Source of the DNA: Chitinophaga pinensis
Lineage (GTDB): Bacteria; Bacteroidota; Bacteroidia; UKL13-3
Assembly: GCA_945870425.1 (NCBI GenBank)
Contig: CAMBSD010000003.1
Span: forward strand, 1-64,000
Direction of reading: 5' to 3'
DNA length: 64,000 nt
Under the pieces are notes generated by a model. It was not told where the DNA came from. It saw only the letters and a list, made by a program, of their open reading frames with translations, and did not search any database. The position numbers were made by a program, and so were the translations under genes. Below, in pieces: positions 42,364-50,151 of the stretch (its first letter is position 1; every line of letters starts with the position of its first letter).

Positions 42364-43575
42364 TTACTGTGCTTTTTTATTGAGTAAATCTAGCATTTTA
42401 TTAACGATATTATACGCTACTTGTTGTTTGCTCAATAAAGGAAAATCAGTTTTACCCTCATTAGCAACAAAAAAACTTACCTGATTGGTATCGGTGCCAA
42501 ATCCGCTGCCTTCATCTTGCAAGGAGTTCAACACAATCATATCTGCATTTTTGCTTTCAAGTTTTCCTTTGGCGTATAACTCGCCATCATTGGTCTCGAG
42601 AGCAAAACCTATTAATACTTGTTTACTGCTTTTTGTTTGACCAAGATGTTTTAGAATATCTACCGTCTTTTTAAGTGAGATTTGCATATCTTCACTTGAT
42701 TTTTTGATCTTTTGATCGGCAATTGTTGTTGGCGTATAATCTGCAACAGCAGCACTCATGATAGCGGCATCATAAGTTTCAAAATGTACTTTACAAGCTT
42801 CATACATCTGCTCAGCACTTCTCACATTAATTCTTTGAATGTTTGTGTGGATGGTTTTTAATTGACTGGGTCCACTTACCAAAATTACCTCAGCACCCGC
42901 ATGAGCGCATGTCTCTGCTATGGCAAATCCCATTTTGCCAGTGGAATAATTTCCAATAAACCTTACTGGATCAATGTTTTCGTAAGTGGGGCCAGCAGTT
43001 ATAAGGATTTTCTTTCCACTAAGTCTGTCTTTTTTTGAAAAAAAATCTTCAATAAAAGTAAGGATGTTTTCTGGCTCAGCCATGCGTCCTTTTCCTGATA
43101 AACCACTTGCCAATTCCCCCTCTTCGGCATCTATGATAAGGTTTCCAAAGCTTTGTAGTTTATGAATGTTATGAACCGTGCTTGGGTGAACATACATGTC
43201 TAAATCCATCGCAGGAGCAAACATCACAGGGCATCTGGCTGAAAGATAAGTGGCCAATAGTAAATTATCGCAAATACCATTCGCCATTTTACTTATGGTA
43301 TTGGCACTTGCAGGAGCTATCAGCATCAAATCGGCCCACAAGCCTAACTCAACATGGTTGTTCCATTCGCCTGTAGTTTTATCACTAAATTCAGTATAAA
43401 CCTTGTTTTTAGATAGAGTAGATAATGTAAGTGGTGTTATAAACTCCTTGGCAGCATCCGTTAATATTACTTTTACTTCAGCACCTTGTTTTACAAGTAA
43501 CCTAACAAGAAAAGCCGCTTTATAGGCGGCTATGCTTGCTGTTATACCAAGTAATATTTTCTTATTTTTTAGCAT
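42364..43575 (-). CDS. coaBC: Bifunctional CoaBC (PPC decarboxylase / PPC synthetase)
   Basis: CoaBC converts 4'-phosphopantothenate to 4'-phosphopantetheine in CoA synthesis: CoaB adds cysteine using CTP and CoaC decarboxylates the product with FMN. The CoaC half (1-180) has active-site His74 (NNHVEL) and PAMDLDMY; the loop usually carrying the catalytic cysteine reads ELASGLSGKGRM, with Ser where ACG is usual in Proteobacteria. The CoaB half (about 185-403) has PVRFIGNYSTGKMG and AAVADY. Length 403 is standard. Operon order bamD, omega, coaBC, DUF4835 is conserved in the phylum. Confidence 0.95.
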   Translation of the reverse strand: MLKNKKILLGITASIAAYKAAFLVRLLVKQGAEVKVILTDAAKEFITPLTLSTLSKNKVYTEFSDKTTGEWNNHVELGLWADLMLIAPASANTISKMANGICDNLLLATYLSARCPVMFAPAMDLDMYVHPSTVHNIHKLQSFGNLIIDAEEGELASGLSGKGRMAEPENILTFIEDFFSKKDRLSGKKILITAGPTYENIDPVRFIGNYSTGKMGFAIAETCAHAGAEVILVSGPSQLKTIHTNIQRINVRSAEQMYEACKVHFETYDAAIMSAAVADYTPTTIADQKIKKSSEDMQISLKKTVDILKHLGQTKSSKQVLIGFALETNDGELYAKGKLESKNADMIVLNSLQDEGSGFGTDTNQVSFFVANEGKTDFPLLSKQQVAYNIVNKMLDLLNKKAQ

Positions 43576-43602
43576 AAAGCTAAATAAAATTTTAACTGGA
43601 AA

Positions 43603-43920
43603 TTATTTTTTGTCAGGGTTACGATAGTAAATTTTACCCTCGATATATTCTTCAGTAGCAATTAAACTAGGTTTTGGCAATCTTTCATAAAACTGAGAGA
43701 TTTCGATTTGCTCACGGTTTTCGAATACTTCTTCTAAGGTATCGCCATCGTTGTCAAACTCGTTCAATTTTTCGTGCAACTCTTCTTTTATTTGAACAGA
43801 AATTTGGTTTGCTCTTTTAGAAATAATAGCAATTGTTTCGTAGATATTGCCAGTTTCTTCTTCAAGCTTGCGCAAGTTACGAGCAATGGTAGTGTTAGTT
43901 ACGTTTTGGTAATTGTTCAT
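43603..43920 (-). CDS. rpoZ: RNA polymerase omega-like subunit
   Basis: A 105-residue protein of the Bacteroidota omega family. The conserved helix ETGNIYETIAIISKRANQIS contains the IAIISKRANQI core equivalent to the ARxRAxQ region of RpoZ; the acidic C-terminal half is phylum-specific. Omega helps fold and assemble the beta' subunit. It lies seven bases after bamD and 27 before coaBC, in the usual order. Confidence 0.85.
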   Translation of the reverse strand: MNNYQNVTNTTIARNLRKLEEETGNIYETIAIISKRANQISVQIKEELHEKLNEFDNDGDTLEEVFENREQIEISQFYERLPKPSLIATEEYIEGKIYYRNPDKK

Positions 43921-43927
43921 TTTTATA

Positions 43928-44743
43928 TTAAGATTTATTGTTTTCTATTTTCTTTAAAGCTTGTTCAGCCTTGGTTTTTATCGTTTTTGCATCATTAAAG
44001 TATTTACTACTTTCAGTGTACAATTCTGCAAATTCATTAAAAGCTTCTATGGTTTCGTTAAACCTTTGTTGTTGTTTTTCAGGAATACTTCTTACGGCCA
44101 ATAAATAATATGATTTCACCACCAAGAAGTCGATTTCCTCTTTTTGTGCTACCTCAGGGAAATCACGACCCACATTTTTTAAAGCTACAATTGAACTCTT
44201 ATATTCACCTATATCAAAATACAGTTTAGCTGTTTTGTATGCTTTAAAAGATAATTTATACCTCAATCGATCTATTAAAACATTGCATTCAGATATAAAC
44301 TTACTTTCAGGATATACATTGATAAACAATTTCAATGTTTCAATAGCCTTATAGGTATCTGTTTGGTCTAATTCATATTCCTGTGATTCAAGATAAGAAC
44401 AATAAGCATTTAAGTACAAGCACTCCTCTGCAAACATACCTGTTGGGTATGATTCGTAATAGGTCTTAAACTGAAATCCTGCAATTTGATATGATTTTAA
44501 ACCATAATTACATTGTGCATTATAATATAAAATCTTTTCAGCCATACTGGTACCACTATACACTTCCTCCAATTGCTCAAATAAAACTTGGGCCCTGTAG
44601 AAATCTTTTTTCTTATAATAATACTCTGCTAACTCTAGCTTTTGCTTGTTGTCGGGACTTTTTAATGCTTTCTGAAACTTGCTTCTACAAGCCGGCATCA
44701 AGAGTATTCCTACAACACTTATAATTAGAATAATATGCTTCAT
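43928..44743 (-). CDS. bamD: Outer-membrane assembly lipoprotein BamD
   Basis: BamD is an outer-membrane lipoprotein that works with BamA to insert beta-barrel proteins. From the ATG at 44743 the 271-residue protein has a lipobox LMPAC with cysteine near 19, then TPR repeats (AEYYYKKKDFYRAQVLFEQL; FQFKTYYESYPTG; AIETLKLFINVYP). A TTG three codons upstream is in frame but the ATG gives a better signal peptide. It is first in the operon bamD, omega, coaBC, DUF4835, with its promoter in the 122-base gap to the divergent NlpC/P60 gene. Confidence 0.92.
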   Translation of the reverse strand: MKHIILIISVVGILLMPACRSKFQKALKSPDNKQKLELAEYYYKKKDFYRAQVLFEQLEEVYSGTSMAEKILYYNAQCNYGLKSYQIAGFQFKTYYESYPTGMFAEECLYLNAYCSYLESQEYELDQTDTYKAIETLKLFINVYPESKFISECNVLIDRLRYKLSFKAYKTAKLYFDIGEYKSSIVALKNVGRDFPEVAQKEEIDFLVVKSYYLLAVRSIPEKQQQRFNETIEAFNEFAELYTESSKYFNDAKTIKTKAEQALKKIENNKS

Positions 44744-44865
44744 TAAAATCAATCGGCAAAATTATCATTTTATTTTACTTTTTGTAACAATATTTTTGTC
44801 CCTTGTCTATAATAAAATAATGTCTATATTTATTTCCTATATCTTTATTAGGAAAAGTTAATGAT

Positions 44866-45393
44866 TTGAGAAACAGACTACTCTGCATAGTGCTTATGTG
44901 TGTGCTGCAATTGAAAGCGCAAAACAAATTGAAAACTGTTGCAGACACGCTTGTGCAAAATTCTGAAGATTCAATACTTGAAAAATCGGCTTTGGGTCCT
45001 TTAAAAAGCAAAAGAGATAGCCTCATGCAATATTCATTTTCTTATCTTGGGAATAGATATAGAAGAGGAGGGACTGGAAAAAAAGGATTTGACTGCAGTG
45101 GATATACCATGGTTGTGTTCTCAAAGTTTGGGGTGAAACTCCCTCATACCTCTGCTGGACAAGGTTTAGTCGGTATTGATGTTCCAAAGAGCAATGCCCG
45201 CAAAGGCGATTTGATTTTGTTTAAAGGACGTAGGAGCAATAAGCGAATTGGCCATGTGGGAATTATTATAAGCAATAAAGGTGAGCCCATTAAATTCATT
45301 CACTCATCCACTAGCGAAGGGGTGAGGATTGATGCCCTTGATGGAATGTACTACAAAAAAAGATTCATGAAAATAAAAAGGGTGCTATACTGA
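44866..45393 (+). CDS. Exported NlpC/P60 peptidoglycan endopeptidase
   Basis: A 175-residue exported hydrolase: signal peptide about 1-19 (ending LKAQ), linker, and an NlpC/P60 domain with Cys77 (FDCSGY), His130 (IGHVGI) and His146 (FIHSS). It should cut peptide stems of peptidoglycan in the periplasm. The start is TTG at 44866; an ATG five bases earlier is out of frame and stops after two codons. AGGAAA about ten bases upstream is a rare visible Shine-Dalgarno-like sequence here. It is divergent from bamD. Confidence 0.9.
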   Translation: MRNRLLCIVLMCVLQLKAQNKLKTVADTLVQNSEDSILEKSALGPLKSKRDSLMQYSFSYLGNRYRRGGTGKKGFDCSGYTMVVFSKFGVKLPHTSAGQGLVGIDVPKSNARKGDLILFKGRRSNKRIGHVGIIISNKGEPIKFIHSSTSEGVRIDALDGMYYKKRFMKIKRVLY

Positions 45394-45400
45394 TAAACAT

Positions 45401-45440
45401 AAAAAAGGCCATCCAAATAATTGGATAGCCTCATTTTTTT
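45401..45440. terminator. Terminator between NlpC/P60 and pdhB
   Basis: AGGC-C-ATCCAA (45406-45416) pairs with TTGGAT-A-GCCT (45421-45431) around a four-base loop with one C/A mismatch, flanked by A and T tracts, between convergent genes. Confidence 0.85.
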
Positions 45441-45452
45441 AAAATCTTTCGC

Positions 45453-46430
45453 TTATTTGTATAAAACGTCTTTCACCGCTTTCACTACCTTAGGTACACT
45501 TGGCAAAAACTCAGCTACAAAAGTTGGCGCATATCCTAGTGGGGTATCGGCAGTAGTTATTCTGGTTATAGGTGCATCTAAGTAATCAAATGCACGTTTT
45601 TGAACCATGTAGGTAATTTCTGTAGAGATGGATGCCAATGGCCATGCCTCTTCTACAATAATCAAACGATTGGTTTTCTTTACCGACTCTATCACAGTAT
45701 CATAATCTATAGGGCGAACAGTGCGCAAATCAATAACCTCAACACTGATGTTTTCTGCTGCCAATTCTTCGGCAGCGGCCAAGGCCACCTTCATTATTTT
45801 TCCAAAAGAAACGATGGTTACATCTGTTCCTTCACGTTTTATATCTGCTTTTCCGATAGGAATAAGGTATTCTTCTTCAGGCACTTCTCCTTTATCGCCA
45901 TACATTTGCTCGCTTTCCATGAAGATAACGGGGTCGTTATCTCTAATAGCTGTTTTAAGTAATCCTTTTGCGTCATATGGGTTTGAAGGAACTACCACTT
46001 TTAGACCGGGGCAGTTGGCATACCAATTTTCAAATGCTTGGCTATGTTGTGCACCTAACTGTCCCGCACTACCTGTAGGGCCGCGGAATACCATTGGAAT
46101 ATTAAATTGACCACCACTCATTTGGTACATTTTAGCAGCAGCATTTATCACTTGGTCGATAGCAACCAATGAAAAGTTGAAAGTCATAAACTCAATAATA
46201 GGTCTTAAGCCATTCATAGCCGCACCCACACCAATTCCCGCAAAGCCCAATTCAGCAATAGGGGTATCGATGATGCGTTTTTCGCCAAATTCATCCAACA
46301 TTCCTTGACTCACTTTATAAGCGCCATTGTATTCAGCTACTTCTTCTCCCATCAAAAAAACGTCATTGTCTCTGCGCATCTCTTCATTCATTGCTTCGCG
46401 TAAGGCTTCTCTAAATTGTATAACTCTCAT
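45453..46430 (-). CDS. pdhB: Pyruvate dehydrogenase E1 beta subunit
   Basis: A 325-residue transketolase-like beta subunit of the thiamine-dependent E1 component, which decarboxylates pyruvate and passes the acetyl group to lipoylated E2. The N-terminal half has the TPP-contacting region (DVFLMGEEVAEYNGAYK, IDTPIAELGFAGIGVGAA), the C-terminal half the transketolase C domain (VSFGKIMKVALAAAEEL, VEVIDLRTVRPID). The pattern matches the pyruvate rather than branched-chain branch, which is likely but not certain. The alpha subunit is not adjacent. Confidence 0.92.
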   Translation of the reverse strand: MRVIQFREALREAMNEEMRRDNDVFLMGEEVAEYNGAYKVSQGMLDEFGEKRIIDTPIAELGFAGIGVGAAMNGLRPIIEFMTFNFSLVAIDQVINAAAKMYQMSGGQFNIPMVFRGPTGSAGQLGAQHSQAFENWYANCPGLKVVVPSNPYDAKGLLKTAIRDNDPVIFMESEQMYGDKGEVPEEEYLIPIGKADIKREGTDVTIVSFGKIMKVALAAAEELAAENISVEVIDLRTVRPIDYDTVIESVKKTNRLIIVEEAWPLASISTEITYMVQKRAFDYLDAPITRITTADTPLGYAPTFVAEFLPSVPKVVKAVKDVLYK

Positions 46431-46630
46431 TTGCTCTTTGATAAAATTTATGTTTACTGCAAAAATAGATTTATTAAGGCTTTATCAAAATTAAGCTTGT
46501 CCAAAATTTAATTTATCATGATAATCAGCCCTCAAATGGATGTGGTTTTTAGACTTTGTATTGCTTATCAATGCATTATAATAATGCTGGGTAGTAGGCA
46601 GATTTGGTTAAAATGTATTTGAAAGGCAGC

Positions 46631-47140
46631 TTATCTGCAATCGAAGGGTTTTAATTCACCCCCATCAAATTTTATTTTACCTCTGTTACTAAAGCTACCC
46701 TTGGTGTAGTCTGAATTATATGTGTAATTCTCTCCCCAAATATTGTTGGTCAACACATACCCATTGCCCTTTTTTAACATGGCCATTTCACAATCTGATG
46801 TCTGTCCTTCTTGGGTTGACTTGTATTGCGCAAACAAAGTATCACTTCTAAAATAACCACCTGAAAGGGTACCTAAACGGCTGTCTTTTTCATAAGCTAT
46901 ATAGTTTAAAACACCGGTAATACTATCCTTACTTTCATTCAAACTTAAGAAAATAGTATCTGATTTGAAGGCAAAAAAATAACATTTTTTACGATTTTCT
47001 ATGTCGCTTTGATCCTTGTCATTACTATTTGATGCACCGTTTTGATTACATGAAAAAAAAGTAATAACTGTAATAACTGTAAGAAAAATGCTTGATAAAA
47101 TTATTAGAGAGAACTTTCTATTTTTTATTAATTGGCTCAT
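46631..47140 (-). CDS. Hypothetical lipoprotein
   Basis: A 169-residue protein with an N-terminal hydrophobic stretch (about 11-30) ending in TFFSC, a plausible lipobox. The mature part is polar with strand-rich segments (TIFLSLNESKDSITGVLNYI, SDTLFAQYKSTQEG) and a Cys late in the protein and at position 168. The phrases SITGVLNY and GYFRSDTLFAQY recall small Bacteroidota lipoproteins that report on solute or metal stress, but I do not recognise a named family. It stands alone. Confidence 0.7.
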   Translation of the reverse strand: MSQLIKNRKFSLIILSSIFLTVITVITFFSCNQNGASNSNDKDQSDIENRKKCYFFAFKSDTIFLSLNESKDSITGVLNYIAYEKDSRLGTLSGGYFRSDTLFAQYKSTQEGQTSDCEMAMLKKGNGYVLTNNIWGENYTYNSDYTKGSFSNRGKIKFDGGELKPFDCR

Positions 47141-47290
47141 GCTGTTTTTATAAATATAATGATTTTGAATAGAGGTAATTGCAGCTTATTATGATGTATA
47201 TATTTCTGCTAAAACATTTGGCAAATATAACCAATAGTGCGATGACAAATTGATTGCTTCGCCTCCGGTAATATCGTTATAGTAATTTAT

Positions 47291-47788
47291 TTATTTTAAT
47301 TTGGTAAGAAGTTCGTCTAAACCCTCCATAGCCATACTCAAGCCTTCTTTGAAACCCATTTGAATGGTAGTTTCTAATTGTGCCAAATTTGGATAGGTAA
47401 TCATAAATTCAACCAAAGTAATATCTCCTTTATCAGTAAAGATTTCTTCCCATTTAGATTGAGGCATACTTTTGTTGATATTACCATCAGCATCAGTAAA
47501 TCCGTCTAAACCGATGAATTTCTTTTGGAATTCAATCTCTATGTATTCGGTCAATGCCCAATGTTCTTCTCCTGCATGGCCTACCATGGAATAAAGCCAA
47601 GAGCCTCCTTCTCTGAAATCCATTTTCTTTGTGCGAGCTTTCCAAGGTTTTGGCGCCCACCATTTGTCAAGTATATCACTTTTGGTATAGGCATCCCACA
47701 CCAATGAAATGTTGGCTGCAAATTCTCTACTAATTTTTATGTTGTTGTCTTTGTTTACAACAAAATCATAGTTTAAATACTTGTTCAT
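47291..47788 (-). CDS. AHSA1-type SRPBCC protein
   Basis: A 165-residue START-like protein of the activator-of-Hsp90-ATPase group: REFAANISLVWDAYTKSD, then WWAPKPWKARTKKMDFREGGSWLYSM, EHWALTEYIEI and a C-terminal helix GFKEGLSMAMEGLDELL. The hydrophobic cavity suggests a ligand- or client-binding role. It follows the next START-like gene by 14 bases and both follow a dead ArsR gene; ArsR-SRPBCC-SRPBCC is a recurring operon in Bacteroidota and Proteobacteria, so this was once ArsR-controlled. Confidence 0.85.
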   Translation of the reverse strand: MNKYLNYDFVVNKDNNIKISREFAANISLVWDAYTKSDILDKWWAPKPWKARTKKMDFREGGSWLYSMVGHAGEEHWALTEYIEIEFQKKFIGLDGFTDADGNINKSMPQSKWEEIFTDKGDITLVEFMITYPNLAQLETTIQMGFKEGLSMAMEGLDELLTKLK

Positions 47789-47802
47789 CTTTCAGATTAG
47801 CC

Positions 47803-48219
47803 TTAGTTTTCTTCAGTATATTGCTTGAAATTGTTTAGGATAGATTGCCAACCTGCCTCTTGTAACTCTGCTGGGTTTTCATTTTCAGGATCAAAAACTA
47901 CCCTTATGTTGGTTGAATTTCCATTGGCTTCCAAACTTACATCTGCTTTTCTTCCATCTTCCATTACATAACTGTATCCTATACCAATCATTAATTGGGT
48001 ATATGTGGTAATAAAGTCGAATCCAAAACTGCCATCTTTTGCTTCCATTCTCACATTACATTTACCTCCAATTCTTAAATCATTTTCAGCGCTTGGGCAG
48101 TGCCAAGAAGGGTCAGCAAAATTCCATTTGGTGATGTGTTCAGGTTGGGTGTAATAGTTCCAAACTTTGGTTGATGGAGCCGCAATATTGGCTTCGATGG
48201 TTATTTTTTCTGTGTTCAT
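47803..48219 (-). CDS. SRPBCC (polyketide cyclase-like) protein
   Basis: A 138-residue START-like protein: IEANIAAPSTKVWNYYTQPEHITKWNFADPSWHCPSAEND is the characteristic opening, followed by GGKCNVRMEAKDGSFGFDF and a C-terminal helix QEAGWQSILNNFKQY. Its start is two bases from the end of the dead ArsR frame, so the three genes formed one operon. Without the regulator it may now be expressed constitutively or not at all. Function unknown. Confidence 0.85.
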   Translation of the reverse strand: MNTEKITIEANIAAPSTKVWNYYTQPEHITKWNFADPSWHCPSAENDLRIGGKCNVRMEAKDGSFGFDFITTYTQLMIGIGYSYVMEDGRKADVSLEANGNSTNIRVVFDPENENPAELQEAGWQSILNNFKQYTEEN

Positions 48220-48220
48220 C

Positions 48221-48568
48221 TTATCTATAATTTCTATTAAGTGTGTTTTTCTTCTTAGTATTTTGTAGGGTTCCTAAAACCTCATCAAGTTCATCAAATT
48301 TAATTTACCAAATCTGTTTACACTTTCCCGACCACTTGTCATTTTCTTTCATTTTGTTTCCGTTTAGTTGGTAATAAATTTCCCTGCCACTTTGTTCCTG
48401 TTTCACTAATTCGCATACTGTAAGTATTTATTAATGCTTTGATACTGCCTGCCTGCTTGTAGCAAAATGTTTGGCAATAGCATTGGACCTGAAGGTTTGT
48501 GCGTCAATCAACAGTATGATGGCTCTAATGGCGGGGACAACTTTGGCTTGAAAAATATCTCTTTTCAT
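48221..48568 (-). pseudogene. ArsR-family regulator destroyed by in-frame stops
   Basis: From an ATG at 48568 the frame reads MKRDIFQAKVVPAIRAII, then NAIAKHFATSRQAVSKH, the first half of a typical ArsR winged helix. Here two adjacent TAA codons occur. Reading on in the same frame gives ILTVCELVKQEQSGREIYYQ, then a third TAA after KQIW, and FDELDEVLGTLQ before a final TAA at 48221. The whole 116-codon length is preserved with no frameshift, so only point mutations killed it. The usual ADPTRR is also changed to VVPAIR. It heads the two SRPBCC genes. Confidence 0.88.
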
Positions 48569-48641
48569 TTTCTAATTTAAACTAATCTGTTGCAAATAGA
48601 AATGCAATTAATCGCTTGCGCAAATATTAATAAAGGAAATA

Positions 48642-49004
48642 TTACTTAAACGCTCCGAAATGCCAAAGAATACCTGAAGGATCATGCAAAAAGAATTCTT
48701 TTCCCCATTCCAAATGACGGATGGGAATTAATCTTACATTTTCATATTTTGCTTCGAGTCTCAATGAAACAAGGCTTTTCCAATAGTCGTCCACATTGTC
48801 AACCTCTACAAAAACCATGGTATTGTCAACCCAATCTTTTACATAAGCATCTTGTAGGTAAAATCCAATTTCTTCCGATTCGAAATAGCTTAATTGAGGA
48901 GAAATAACATTTTCTGTAAAACCTACGTCTGCATAGAAGTTTCTTGATATACTGAAATTTTTGGCACCTATAAATGGTCTTATGGATTTAATGGGGTTAT
49001 TCAT
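48642..49004 (-). CDS. VOC-family (glyoxalase/bleomycin-resistance-like) protein
   Basis: Read from the ATG at 49004 it has 120 residues and the two beta-alpha-beta-beta-beta modules of the vicinal oxygen chelate fold: IRPFIGAKNFSISRNFYADVGF, then FVEVDNVDDYWKSL and the closing HDPSGILWHFGAF. Frame upstream to 49076 adds polar residues absent from the family. Members are dioxygenases, glyoxalases or drug-binding proteins; metal ligands cannot be fixed by eye. Cytoplasmic. Confidence 0.8.
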   Translation of the reverse strand: MNNPIKSIRPFIGAKNFSISRNFYADVGFTENVISPQLSYFESEEIGFYLQDAYVKDWVDNTMVFVEVDNVDDYWKSLVSLRLEAKYENVRLIPIRHLEWGKEFFLHDPSGILWHFGAFK

Positions 49005-49134
49005 TTTTAAGTATAAGTATTTTGTCGAAGTGTAATTATTTCGTTTGCTTTTTTCTCTTGATAAAAGCAGCAGCAATTGAATATCAAAACTTGGATGATA
49101 TTTTTTTTAGTTAAAGTTATATATGATACCAAAC

Positions 49135-49434
49135 CTAATCATTCCTAAACATTAAGCCCTTTTTCTTCAAAGCTTCCCGTAAAATCGGAATAGATGATTT
49201 ACCCATTCCATGTAATGCTAAAATTTCTTTTTCCGAATATTGGGCTAATTGCTCAATGGTACTAATGCCCTTATTCTCTGGCGCCCTTCGTGCTGGTGCA
49301 TAAAGCAATGATAGCAGCCCATCGGCAGGCTTTTTCAAAGCTTCACATGTTGGACAAGTTGGGCAATCACTGCTCTTAAAATATAGATGACCTTGTTTAC
49401 AAGTTCATATGGTTTTTTCTAAAGCCTCTTTCAT
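49135..49434 (-). pseudogene. Alpha-CTD-like small protein gene with premature TGA
   Basis: The original ATG at 49434 overlaps the stop of the upstream DUF1801 gene by four bases (ATGA), which fixes the start. The frame reads MKEALEKTI, then TGA (49407-49405), then TCKQGHLYFKSSDCPTCPTC, a zinc-knuckle, then ALKKPADGLLSLLYAPARRA and the helix-hairpin-helix EILALHGMGKSSIPILREAL found in RNA polymerase alpha C-terminal domains. A single nonsense change cuts off the start. A 67-codon ATG frame (from 49338) remains open and might be translated, but lacks the zinc knuckle. Confidence 0.75.
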
Positions 49435-49820
49435 TTTAGTCGTTCCAATATACCTTTTCTTTTAATTAAGTTTTTGTAATCCCATTGTATTTCTTCAGCT
49501 AGTTTCAGCCAACGTATAATGTCTTTGGTATTTACCTCTTCTATATTATTATATCTAATGTCTGCAGCCTTGAAACTACCTTCCTTTTGCAGGGTTTCAT
49601 CCCCAAAAGATTGTCCACTCCAAAACAATAAACGAATACCTGTTTTTAATTTGCTATATCCTACAATGGGGTTTGCATCTAAAAACCATACCGGATGCCC
49701 ATGCCATATTTTATGCTCCGCTATAGGCAATCCTTCACAAATGGTATTGGCCAGTAAATGACAAATTTCTATATATTCTGGTGCTTGGGAATGGTTGTAA
49801 TTTTCAATTTCTATATTCAT
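49431..49820 (-). CDS. DUF1801 (YdhG-like) protein
   Basis: A 129-residue protein of the DUF1801 fold, seen in iron-chaperone-like and YdhG/YjbR-type proteins: EHKIWHGHPVWFLDANPIVGY, then LLFWSGQSFGDETLQKEGSFKAADIRY. The HGHPVWF and FWSGQSF segments form the hydrophobic core. Its stop overlaps the ATG of the alpha-CTD-like gene by four bases, so the two are coupled. The role is unknown; frataxin-like names given to relatives are weakly based. Confidence 0.8.
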   Translation of the reverse strand: MNIEIENYNHSQAPEYIEICHLLANTICEGLPIAEHKIWHGHPVWFLDANPIVGYSKLKTGIRLLFWSGQSFGDETLQKEGSFKAADIRYNNIEEVNTKDIIRWLKLAEEIQWDYKNLIKRKGILERLK

Positions 49821-50151
49821 TTGTTATTTTCACAATGAGTGTTAAACAAACATAGCAATTTGTTATAATTGAACAATGTTTAGAATGCGAAATTCGAACT
49901 CACAAAAATGCGGAATGCTTGCCATTGATTCTAATGCTGTAAAGACAATTAGCTAAATAATTTATAACTGATCTTTTCAAAGGATTTAAATCCTTTTTAT
50001 CTATTATTAGACTTGCGCTATTCTAACATGTCGATTAGCGGACTTTTCTCTTGCATTGATGTAGCAGAAGAATAGATATATAAGTCAGCCCAATCCCTTA
50101 AAATATTTCTGTTTAAATTAATTTGGCTTGCCTACTTTCGCAGGCATTATT
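49821..50151. other. Intergenic gap between divergent genes
   Basis: 331 bases without a gene. The only structure I see is the perfect palindrome AAAGGATTTAAATCCTTT (49979-49996), a possible terminator or protein site, and a -7-like TACTTTCG at 50133-50140, just upstream of the exporter gene. Confidence 0.5.

Noticed and set aside
49405-49407. TGA read as an amino acid (recoding)
   Set aside because: TGA ends normal genes in this window (for example at 34031-34033), no SECIS-like element was seen, and the other broken genes use TAA.
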